Of a DNA stretch of 64,000 bases, positions 47,455 to 55,702 are shown one piece after another (within the stretch, counting starts at the first letter, position 1; the number at the start of each line of letters is the position of its first letter). The position numbers were made by a program, and so were the translations under genes. Location: NCBI GenBank assembly GCA_003134655.1, contig PLBY01000045.1, positions 160,427 through 224,426 on the forward strand. The letters run 5' to 3'. The notes under the pieces were generated by a model, which saw only the letters and a list, made by a program, of their open reading frames with translations, was not told where the DNA came from and made no database searches. Source of the DNA: Acidobacteriaceae bacterium. GTDB lineage: Bacteria > Acidobacteriota > Terriglobia > Terriglobales > Acidobacteriaceae.

Positions 47455-47820
47455 ATGCCTCGTGTAAAACGCGGAACCAAACGCCGCGCCAAACGCAAAA
47501 AAATATTAGACCGCGCAAGCGGGTATTTCCTCACTAAGTCGAAGCTGTACCGCTCGGCAAAAGAAGCGGTGGAGCGCGGACTGAAGTTTGCCTACTCCGG
47601 ACGCAAGCAGCGCAAGCGGCAGTACCGCTCGCTGTGGATCGTGCGCATCGGCGCCGCGGCCAAGCTGAACGGGATGAGCTACAACCAGTTCATTCACGGC
47701 TTGAAGCTTGCGGGGATCGAACTGGACCGCAAGATTCTGGCGGACCTGGCGGTGAAAGATCCGGCGGGCTTTGCCAGCCTGACGACGCAGGCCAAGGGCG
47801 CGGTCGGCGGGGCAGCGTAG
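47455..47820 (+). CDS. rplT: 50S ribosomal protein L20
   Basis: [68 protein letters not shown]. Confidence 0.97.
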   Translation: MPRVKRGTKRRAKRKKILDRASGYFLTKSKLYRSAKEAVERGLKFAYSGRKQRKRQYRSLWIVRIGAAAKLNGMSYNQFIHGLKLAGIELDRKILADLAVKDPAGFASLTTQAKGAVGGAA

Positions 47821-47892
47821 AGACGGCTTCCGGCGCTCGGCTTCCGGCTTCCGGCACAGCTGGCTCTCATTTCGTATCGTCATCCATTAGCT

Positions 47893-47977
47893 TTGTCATT
47901 CTGAGCGAAGCGAAGAACTTGTTCGCGGTCGAGTTGCATAGGTCCTTCGCGCAAAAGACGCGCTCAGGATGACAAGG
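47893..47977. repeat. GTCATCCTGAG-type interspersed inverted repeat, copy 2
   Basis: ttgtcattctgagcgaagcgaagaacttg ... aggtccttcgcgcaaaagacgcgctcaggatgacaa. Confidence 0.8.
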
Positions 47978-48009
47978 CGTAATCTCAGACAACGGTCGTC
48001 CAGGTCATC

Positions 48010-49125
48010 GTGGCATACACCGTTCCCAAACTGACTGACTATTCGGCGGCGGCGCTGGAGAAAGCTGCGCGCGAGTGCGTTGGTGCGTGTACGGGAGAGG
48101 CTGCCGAGGTTCGCAATGACGCGGAACTGAAAGCGTTTCGCGACCGGTGGATGGCGCGGAAGAACGGGATCCTCACACAGATTAACGATCTGTGGCTGAA
48201 GGGCGCGCCGAAAGAAGCGAAGCGCGAGGCCGGGATTCGCGTCAACGAATTGAAGGCTCGGATTACGGAACTCGTCGAAGGCGCTCACGTCGCGGGCTCC
48301 GGCGGGGATTCGCTTGTGGCTGAGCGCGTTGATATTTCGCTTCCTGGGGTGCGGCGTCCGATTGGGGCGGAGCATCCGGTGATGCGGACGTGGCGCGAGA
48401 TTGTTGGTGTCTTCCAGAAACTTGGGTACTCCGTCGCTGAAGGACCCGTTGTCGAGACGGACTACTACAACTTCGAGGCGCTGAATTTTCCTCCGAACCA
48501 TCCGGCGCGGGATACGCAGGATACGCTATTCATCGCGGGGCAGCAGTCGAAGCCGCAGCGTGAGCGGCTGTTGCTGCGCACGCATACTTCTCCGGTGCAG
48601 ATTCGGACCATGGAGAAGATGCGTCCGCCGATTCGCATCGTGATTCCGGGCACGGTGCATCGCAACGATCCTCCGGATGCGAGCCATTCACCGATGTTTC
48701 ATCAGATCGAAGGGCTCGCCGTCGACACCAACATTACATTTGGGGATTTGAAGGGGACGCTCGATCATGCCATGAAGGCGCTGTTCGGGTCGTCGGTCAA
48801 GACGCATTTTCGGCCGTCGTTCTTTCCTTTCACAGAGCCGAGCGCGGAATTGTATGTCACGTGCTTCATTTGCGGTGGGAGCGGGAAGCGGGGGGCGGAC
48901 CCGTGCCGTCCATGCAAGCAGAGTGGGTGGATCGAAGTGCTGGGATGCGGGATGGTCGATCCCAATGTGTTTGAGTTTGTGAAGGACAACGGGTATGACC
49001 CGAAGAAGGTTTCTGGATTTGCGTTTGGCATGGGCGTGGACCGGCTGGCTCTGCTGAAGTATGGCGTGGATGATTTGCAGTACTTCTTTCAGGGGGATGT
49101 GCGGTTCTTGCAGCAGTTTGGATAG
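48010..49125 (+). CDS. pheS: Phenylalanyl-tRNA synthetase alpha subunit
   Basis: HPVMRTWREIVGVFQKLGYSVAEGPVVETDYYNFEALNFPPNHPARDTQDTLFI, SGFAFGMGVDRLALLKYG; GTG start. Confidence 0.97.
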   Translation: MAYTVPKLTDYSAAALEKAARECVGACTGEAAEVRNDAELKAFRDRWMARKNGILTQINDLWLKGAPKEAKREAGIRVNELKARITELVEGAHVAGSGGDSLVAERVDISLPGVRRPIGAEHPVMRTWREIVGVFQKLGYSVAEGPVVETDYYNFEALNFPPNHPARDTQDTLFIAGQQSKPQRERLLLRTHTSPVQIRTMEKMRPPIRIVIPGTVHRNDPPDASHSPMFHQIEGLAVDTNITFGDLKGTLDHAMKALFGSSVKTHFRPSFFPFTEPSAELYVTCFICGGSGKRGADPCRPCKQSGWIEVLGCGMVDPNVFEFVKDNGYDPKKVSGFAFGMGVDRLALLKYGVDDLQYFFQGDVRFLQQFG

Positions 49126-49206
49126 AGCTTCTAGCTGCTAGCTCCTAGCTTCCAGCTCTTTCGAGAGTTAGATGGCTAGTCGCTAGGAGCTAGAAGCTAG
49201 AAGCTT
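49125..49206. repeat. Heptamer-like AGCTTCT/AGCTCCT array forming an inverted repeat in the pheS-pheT spacer
   Basis: gagcttctagctgctagctcctagcttccagctc ... gctagtcgctaggagctagaagctagaagcttcgc. Confidence 0.75.
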
Positions 49207-49209
49207 CGC

Positions 49210-51384
49210 ATGAAACTTTCTCCACAATGGATTCGCGACTTCGTTGATCTCGCGGTCGACGACCGGCGGCTTGCTGAGGACTTGACCAATGTTGGGATTT
49301 CGGTCGAGGGAATCAGCGGGAGCGGCTCTGACACCGTGTTTGAGATGGAGATTGGGACGAATCGTCCTGACGCCATGAATCATTACGGCGTGGCGCGGGA
49401 GGCGGCGGCGATTTACGGTCTGCCGCTGAAAGCGCTTTCAGCTTTCAGCTTTCAGCTCTCAGCCACAGCGGCTAAAGCCGCGATATCTGAGGGGAACGGC
49501 GACGCGGCCCTAAAGGGCCGCTCTTCCACTAACAGCTCGTCCACCAACAGTTCGTCCACGAGCACGGCTGAGGCCACGCCATTCCCGATCACTGTCGAGG
49601 AGCCTGCGCTTTGTCCTCGATTCTCGGCGAGGGTGATTCGCGGGACGGGCATCAAACCTTCCCCTGAGAAGATTGCGCACCGGTTGCAACTGCTCGATCA
49701 GCGGCCGATTTCAAATGCCGTCGACGCTACCAATTATGTTCTGTGGGAGATGGGCAAGCCTACGCACGTGTTCGATATGGACCTGCTTGAGGGCGGCAAG
49801 ATTATCGTGCGGAAGGCGCGGGACGGCGAGATGCTGAAGACTCTCGACGGAGTGGAACGCAAGCTGACTTCAGAAGATCTCGTCGTCTGCGATGCGAAGA
49901 AGCCCGTGGGGCTGGCGGGAGTGATGGGCGGGTACGACACGATGATTACGGAGAAGACGCGGAACATCGTGATTGAGTCGGCGTGGTGGGATCCGGGGAT
50001 TGTGCGGAAGATGTCGCGGCGGCATGGGATTCATACCGATGCGTCGCACCGGTTCGAGCGCGGGGCGGATTTCGAGTCGACTGTGCTGTCTTGCGATCTT
50101 GTGGCGCAGATGATTCTGGAATCGGGTGGCGGGGAGCTGGTTGGCGATGTGGTTGATGTGGTCTCGAAGCGGATGGACCAGGCTCCAGTGGTGCTGCATG
50201 TGAGCGACGTGAGGCGCATTCTGGGCGGGAGTCTGGACTCAGGGCTGATCTATCAACTGCTGAAGCGGCTGGGCTTTTCGCTGATTCCAGAGGGACAGAG
50301 TGACGCGCAGTTCCGCGTGCATATCCCTAGCTGGCGGTTGGATGTGGAACGCGAGATCGATGTGATCGAAGAGATCGCGCGACTGCACGGGTACGACAAA
50401 TTTGAGAACACGCTGCCGGCGTTCAGCGGCGCCGTGGTCGAATTGCCGCACGCGGCGATGGATGCGACTTTGCGCGAGCGGGCCCTGGCGCTGGGATACA
50501 ACGAGGCTTTGTCGTCGACCTTCATTTCGCATGCCGACGCGGAGAAGTTTTCATCGGCGAAGGTTCTGGAGTTGGAGAATCCTTTGAGCGAAGAGGCCTC
50601 TGTGATGCGGACTTCGCTGGCTCCGGGCATGCTCGATATGCTGGCATGGAATTTGAATCGCGATGTGGCGGAGGCGCGGCTATTCGAGATCGCCAACGTG
50701 TATGAGTTGTCGGGCGAGACTCGGGTAGAACCGAGGCGCGCTTGTTTGGGCGCTACAGCGGCGGCCGTGCGCGGATCGCTGCCTGCGGGTGGCGCGCTCG
50801 ATGTAAGCAAGGGCGAGCATGCGGCGGCGACGGAAACTTTTCGCGGATTCAAGGGCGATGTGGAGAATCTGCTGGCGGCGTTTGCCGGCGATGTGAGTTA
50901 TGACCGGGAGACGGCGGATTATTTTCATCCGGGGCGGTCGGCGCGGGCGCTGGTGAATGGCGCGGTGGTGGCGCAGTTTGGGCAGGTCCATCCGGAAGTG
51001 GCGGGGGCGCGGAAGCTGCGGCAGGATGTGTTTCTGGCTGAGATTGATCTGGAGCAGTTGTACACGGTTGGGCTGCGGACGGTGAAGTTCACCCCGCTCG
51101 GGAAGTATCCGGCGGTGGAGCGGGATTTCTCGTTTGTGTTTGGCGATGAGGTTTCGTTCGAAGAGATGCGAGCGGCGGTCACGGGATTGAGCATCGCGGA
51201 GTTGCGGGAGTTCCGTCCGGTGGAGATTTTTCGTGGCGGGTCGATTGCGGCCGGGAAGTATTCTGCGTTGTTGCGGGTGCGGTTTCAGTCGGATGAGAGG
51301 ACGCTGCGCGAGGATGAAGTGGTGCAGTGGTCGGGGAAGGTTGTGGCTGCGCTCGCGGGGCTGGGCGGGGTGCAGAGGGTTTAG
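49210..51384 (+). CDS. pheT: Phenylalanyl-tRNA synthetase beta subunit
   Basis: MKLSPQWIRDFVDLAVDDRRLAEDLTNVGISVEGI, NRPDAMNHYGVAREAAAIYG, HRFERGADFESTVLSCDL; carries an in-frame insert after AAIYGLPLKAL. Confidence 0.96.
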   Translation: MKLSPQWIRDFVDLAVDDRRLAEDLTNVGISVEGISGSGSDTVFEMEIGTNRPDAMNHYGVAREAAAIYGLPLKALSAFSFQLSATAAKAAISEGNGDAALKGRSSTNSSSTNSSSTSTAEATPFPITVEEPALCPRFSARVIRGTGIKPSPEKIAHRLQLLDQRPISNAVDATNYVLWEMGKPTHVFDMDLLEGGKIIVRKARDGEMLKTLDGVERKLTSEDLVVCDAKKPVGLAGVMGGYDTMITEKTRNIVIESAWWDPGIVRKMSRRHGIHTDASHRFERGADFESTVLSCDLVAQMILESGGGELVGDVVDVVSKRMDQAPVVLHVSDVRRILGGSLDSGLIYQLLKRLGFSLIPEGQSDAQFRVHIPSWRLDVEREIDVIEEIARLHGYDKFENTLPAFSGAVVELPHAAMDATLRERALALGYNEALSSTFISHADAEKFSSAKVLELENPLSEEASVMRTSLAPGMLDMLAWNLNRDVAEARLFEIANVYELSGETRVEPRRACLGATAAAVRGSLPAGGALDVSKGEHAAATETFRGFKGDVENLLAAFAGDVSYDRETADYFHPGRSARALVNGAVVAQFGQVHPEVAGARKLRQDVFLAEIDLEQLYTVGLRTVKFTPLGKYPAVERDFSFVFGDEVSFEEMRAAVTGLSIAELREFRPVEIFRGGSIAAGKYSALLRVRFQSDERTLREDEVVQWSGKVVAALAGLGGVQRV
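49426..49577 (+). repeat. Palindrome-bearing repeat insert within pheT CDS
   Basis: gctttcagctttcagctttcagctctcagccacagcggctaaagccgcgatatctgaggggaacggcgacgcggccctaaagggccgctcttcc + tandem aacagctcgtccacc. Confidence 0.7.
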
Positions 51385-51397
51385 CGAGTCGGGGGAT

Positions 51398-51471
51398 GTA
51401 CCTCAGGGGCTAAAGCCAGGATTCATATTTGAGTCCAGATCGCAGCGCTGAAAGCGCTGCGCCACCCAAAA
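51398..51471 (-). repeat. Interspersed palindromic element family A, copy A3 (intergenic)
   Basis: gtacctcaggggctaaagcc...atcgcagcgctgaaagcgctgcgccacccaaaa. Confidence 0.88.
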
Positions 51472-51592
51472 GCAGTTCTCCCTGCCGCCACCAAGAGCAA
51501 TATTCACTGCCGCCACCAAGAACTAGAGCACTGAGAGCGATTTTCACTGGCCCGCCACCTGAGAGCAGTCTTCACTAACGCCACCAAATATT
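51471..51592. repeat. Degenerate ~25-bp tandem repeat adjacent to A3
   Basis: agcagttctccctgccgccaccaag / agcaatattcactgccgccaccaag / ...agcagtcttcactaacgccaccaa / atattcactggcacc. Confidence 0.7.
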
Positions 51593-51623
51593 CACTGGCA
51601 CCTGCTCAGTGCACTGGCTTCGA

Positions 51624-52819
51624 TCACTTTTCCAGGATCGACGCGTCCAGCTCTCGCACCGAGCGAAAGCCGCTTAGGCCCATGGTGAGATCCAGGTCGG
51701 CCAGGAAATTCTGCAATACGTCACGCACACCTTGTTCCCCCGCAATGGCTAAACTCCAGACATAGAGACGTGCCAGCAGAACGGCGCGCGCGCCGAGGGC
51801 CAGGGCCTTGATTGCGTCGGATCCGTAGCGAATGCCGCTGTCGAACAGAATTGGGATCTTCTGTTGGATTGCTGCGGCGACTGCCGGGAGTGCATCGAGC
51901 GCTGCGATGGCTCCGTCGACTTGGCGGCCGCCGTGGTTGGAGACGATGATGGCATCGACACCGTGGTCGAGCGCGAGGCGGGCGTCGTCGGGGTGGAGGA
52001 TTCCTTTCAGCACGATCGGCAACTTTGTTTGGCGGCGGAGCCATGAGAGATCGGTCCACGTCAAAGCAGTGTTCGAGAACAACCCGGCCCAGAGGCGAAT
52101 CGCCGCGGCGGGATCGGCGGCCGGGGGCTGCGGGAGACGCGAGCAGAAGACCGGATCGGTGAAGTAGTTGGCGAGTCCGTCGCCGAGGAGGAATGGAAGA
52201 TAAGGATGCTGGAGGTCGCGTTCGCGCCATCCCAGCATGGCGGTGTCGAGGGTGACGACGAGAGCGGAGTAGCCTGACTTTCCGCGCGCTGCAACAGGCT
52301 AGTCGTCAGTTCGTGATCTTTGCCCCAGTAGAGTTGGAACCAGCGCGGGACGCCAGCCATGGCTTGCGCAACTTCTTCGATGGGGCGGGAAGAAACGGTG
52401 CTGAGAACGAAGGGGATGCCGAGCGATGCGGCGGCGCGGCCGACAGCAACTTCCGCATCCGGATGAATGATGTTTTGCACGCCGACGGGGCCCAGCAAAA
52501 TTGGCGCGGGCAGAGTCTGGCCGAAGAGTTCGACGGTGAGGTCGCGCTCGGAAACGTCGCGCAGCATGCGAGGGACGATCCGCCAGCGATCGAAGGCGGC
52601 GAGATTCGCGCGGGCGGTGCGTTCCCCGGAGGCGCTTCCGGCGACGTAGTCATAGGCCTGCTGGGAGAGAACTTCAGCTGCTTTCTTTTCAGGCTGCGCG
52701 AGTGGAATGGGGATGGAGAGTCTCTTCCCTGCGAGGCCGAGTTGGTAGATCTCGAACTGGCGCTGCATACCGGGACTGGCGGCGTTGGAGTTAGGGATAG
52801 AGTGGGGCGAATCGGGCAT
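51624..52819 (-). pseudogene. FMN-dependent alpha-hydroxy-acid oxidase (lactate/glycolate oxidase family), single frameshift
   Basis: N-part 52061..52819 frame (YDYVAGSASGERTARANLAAFDRWRIVPRMLRDVSERDL...[22 protein letters not shown]) continues in another frame ([28 protein letters not shown]...[38 protein letters not shown]). Confidence 0.85.
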
Positions 52820-52880
52820 GGGCTTCCTCGGGCCTTATGAGCGGGGATCATTCTATACGGGTGCGAGTTCCCCCGACGCA

Positions 52881-52928
52881 AAATCCCCACTTCTGCCACA
52901 AAGAACGTGGCAGAAATGGGGCACCCGG
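52881..52928 (+). repeat. 48-bp hairpin element family D, copy D2
   Basis: AAATCCCCACTTCTGCCACAAAGAACGTGGCAGAAATGGGGCACCCGG. Confidence 0.9.
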
Positions 52929-52936
52929 ACTAAACC

Positions 52937-52981
52937 ACAGAGGACACTGAGGACACTGAGGACACTGAGGACACTGAGGAA
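52937..52981. repeat. 9-bp tandem repeat (GGACACTGA)n
   Basis: agaggacactgaggacactgaggacactgaggacactgagga. Confidence 0.9.
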
Positions 52982-53075
52982 AGCCACTTCTTTGCGGGCT
53001 TTAGTTTTTCGCTTTGCTGCCGATAGGAAAGACGTGGGAAGCATATCTGATGGACAAGCTGTAGCGCGGGCCCGG

Positions 53076-54293
53076 GTGGTGGATGCGAAGCCGCTGCGGT
53101 ATGTGGCGCGGCAACCGATTTTTGACCGGGAGGAGAAGGTATTCGGATACGAACTGCTGTTTCGCGACGGCCTGGAGAATGCGTTTCACGGCGACTCCAA
53201 TGAGGCGTCGCGAGCCACCCTGGACCGTACGCTCCTGATGGGGTTAGATGTGTTGTGCGATGGGCGGCGTGCGTTTGTAAATTGCACACGGGACACACTG
53301 ATTAAGGGACTGGTCACCCTGCTGCCCTCGACGTTAACGGTGGTTGAGGTTCTGGAATCAGTTCCCGCAGATCCGGATGTAGTGGCGGCGTGCCAGCGTT
53401 TGAAAGAAGCGGGATACATGATCGCGCTGGATGACTATGTGGCCAACGATCCGCGAGAAGGGCTGGCGGAGATGGCGGACATCATCAAGGTCGAAATGCA
53501 GTTGACGACCGAGGAGCAGCAAAGTGCGCTGATCAAGCAGTTCGGGCCATGGCGCTGCCGGATGCTAGCGGAAAAGATCGAGACGCGGGCGGAATTTGTG
53601 CGGGCACGGGATCAGGGGTTTGTTTATTTCCAGGGCTATTTTTTCCGGCGTCCGGAGATGATGAATACGCGCGACATGCCGGCGAACCGGATGAACTATC
53701 TGAGAATGCTGCAGGAAGTATCGCGTCCAGACCTGGAATTGCCCGAACTGGAAAAGCTGATCAAGGCGGAGGCGTCGGTGTGCTACCGCCTGCTGCGGTA
53801 TTTGAATTCGGCGATGTTTGGGTTTCAGAGCGAGATCCATTCGGTGCGCCACGCGCTGTCGATGCTGGGAGAGCGCGACGTGCGCCGGTGGGTGCGACTG
53901 GTGGCGGCCGTAGGCGCGGGGCAAGAGAAGACCAGCGACCTGGTGCTGTCGGCACTGGTGCGCGGGCGGTTTGGCGAGTTGTTGGCGCCGCGAGTCCAGC
54001 ACGGGGAGTCGGATTTATTTCTGCTGGGACTGTTGTCGCTGATCGATGCCATGATGGAAATGCCGATGGCGGAAGTGCTGGATAAAATTCCGCTGGATCG
54101 TGCGACCAAGACGGTGCTGCTGGGGCAGCCGAGCGAATTGCGTCCGGTGTTCCAATTGATGCTGGCGCACGAGAGCGGAGAGTGGACCGCGGCGGCGGAG
54201 TTAAGCCGGAGCCTGCGTTTGGAGACCGAGGAGGTTGCCGGGTTTTACTGGCAGGCGCAGCAGTGGGCGCGAGAGGTTTCGAGCGGGGCGTGA
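53076..54293 (+). CDS. EAL-like plus HDOD domain signalling protein (YuxH type)
   Basis: RYVARQPIFDREEKVFGYELLFRDGLENAF ... GFVYFQGYFFRRPEMM ... EASVCYRLLRYLNSAMFGFQSEIHSVRHALSMLGERDVRRWVRL; GTG start inferred. Confidence 0.88.
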   Translation: MVDAKPLRYVARQPIFDREEKVFGYELLFRDGLENAFHGDSNEASRATLDRTLLMGLDVLCDGRRAFVNCTRDTLIKGLVTLLPSTLTVVEVLESVPADPDVVAACQRLKEAGYMIALDDYVANDPREGLAEMADIIKVEMQLTTEEQQSALIKQFGPWRCRMLAEKIETRAEFVRARDQGFVYFQGYFFRRPEMMNTRDMPANRMNYLRMLQEVSRPDLELPELEKLIKAEASVCYRLLRYLNSAMFGFQSEIHSVRHALSMLGERDVRRWVRLVAAVGAGQEKTSDLVLSALVRGRFGELLAPRVQHGESDLFLLGLLSLIDAMMEMPMAEVLDKIPLDRATKTVLLGQPSELRPVFQLMLAHESGEWTAAAELSRSLRLETEEVAGFYWQAQQWAREVSSGA

Positions 54294-54735
54294 AGTGCGG
54301 CCTCCGGCTTTTGGCTTCCGGGGGACGGAGTTCGGAGGCGAACGCGGAAACCTTCTAGTCATGGCCTCCTGTGCAAAATGTGGGCGGATGGGGCCTTGCG
54401 CGGTTGGGCAAGGGCGAGTACCATGAAGTTGTTCTCATTTAGGCCTCGTTCCCGCGCAGGCCTTCCGCGCCAGCCGATCCGAGGCGGCGCCAGACGGATC
54501 CGATAAAACGGAAAATCGATACTGAGTTAAAAAGTAAAGGTTTCATTCTCGAATAGCAGTTCCTTGGAAGAGTTGGGGTTCGTTCCACAGTGTGTCCAGT
54601 CGCTACCCGCAATTGCGCAGATCTGAATTTGTGTGATGGGCGGAGCCTCGTTTGAAACGGCGGGATCCGGCGACTGGCGGGGTCTTTGGGATTTGTAAAA
54701 ATTCTGCAACATGCACGCAACAGCTTGAGAGGACT

Positions 54736-55419
54736 ATGAACGCAGGACCAGGAAGACCCTCCGGTGGTGGTGGCGGAGGAGGACGACGCAGGCGGCGCGG
54801 ACGCCGTCCCAATAACCAGCGCGGACAGCGGCCCGGACCGGGGTTGAGCCGGGAGAACAAAGACGGCATCTACACGGCGCCCATGGACCACAGCTACCGG
54901 GCAGCACTGGCCGGCGGCAATAACAGCAACGGGCACAAGGGCGGCGGACGGCAGAGGCCGGGATTTGCGACGCAATATCCGCAACCGGAACCGGAGCCGT
55001 TGCCGGCAATCACCGAAGATACGAATTCGCGCATTTTTGCCTTCATTGAAGATCTGTTCTTCATGGCGAAGATCCAGGAAACGGCGCGCAAGCTCAACGT
55101 GAAAGTTGAGTTCGTGAAGTCCGACAAGGATCTGATGGAAAAGATGTCGCAGAACGGCGACGAGAAACCATCGCTGATTATTTTCGACCTGAACCTGGCC
55201 AGCGTGAAGCCGCTGACCCTGATTCCGAAGCTGAAGAGCAAGCTGAAGAAGGGGACGTCGATTATCGGGTTCCTGTCGCACGTGCAGGGAGACCTGAAGC
55301 AGAAGGCCCACGAAGTGGGTTGCGACATGGTGCTGCCGCGGTCGGCATTCTCGCAGAACCTGCCGCAATTGTTGCGCAGGCATGGGGCGCCGGAGGATGT
55401 GGAACCGACGGTGCAGTAG
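54736..55419 (+). CDS. Receiver-like protein with Gly/Arg-rich N-terminus
   Basis: MNAGPGRPSGGGGGGGRRRRRGRRPNNQRGQRPGPG then ...DLFFMAKIQETARKLNVKVEFVKSDKDLMEKM...LIIFDLNLASVKPLTLIPKLK... Confidence 0.7.
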   Translation: MNAGPGRPSGGGGGGGRRRRRGRRPNNQRGQRPGPGLSRENKDGIYTAPMDHSYRAALAGGNNSNGHKGGGRQRPGFATQYPQPEPEPLPAITEDTNSRIFAFIEDLFFMAKIQETARKLNVKVEFVKSDKDLMEKMSQNGDEKPSLIIFDLNLASVKPLTLIPKLKSKLKKGTSIIGFLSHVQGDLKQKAHEVGCDMVLPRSAFSQNLPQLLRRHGAPEDVEPTVQ

Positions 55420-55702
55420 GGGTCTGGCTTCCGGTTCCCTGAAGCGTGGGCTCCGCCGTAGCCGGCGCGAGTTCCGACTGCGTACGCGGCCTGTGGACCC
55501 CCCATAGTCGCCGACTTAGAGCAGACCAACTAGCCCGACCCGGGTGGCATTCCTGTCCACTCCCGGACACTCGATTCCGACATCGAACAATCCGTCCCGC
55601 GTGATTTGGAGCTCTTCATTTTCAACTGCTTTTATATCAATCGAATACTTGCAGAACCGTCTGGCGAACCAAGTGCTACCTGTGGGCAATCGAGGTGCAG
55701 CC

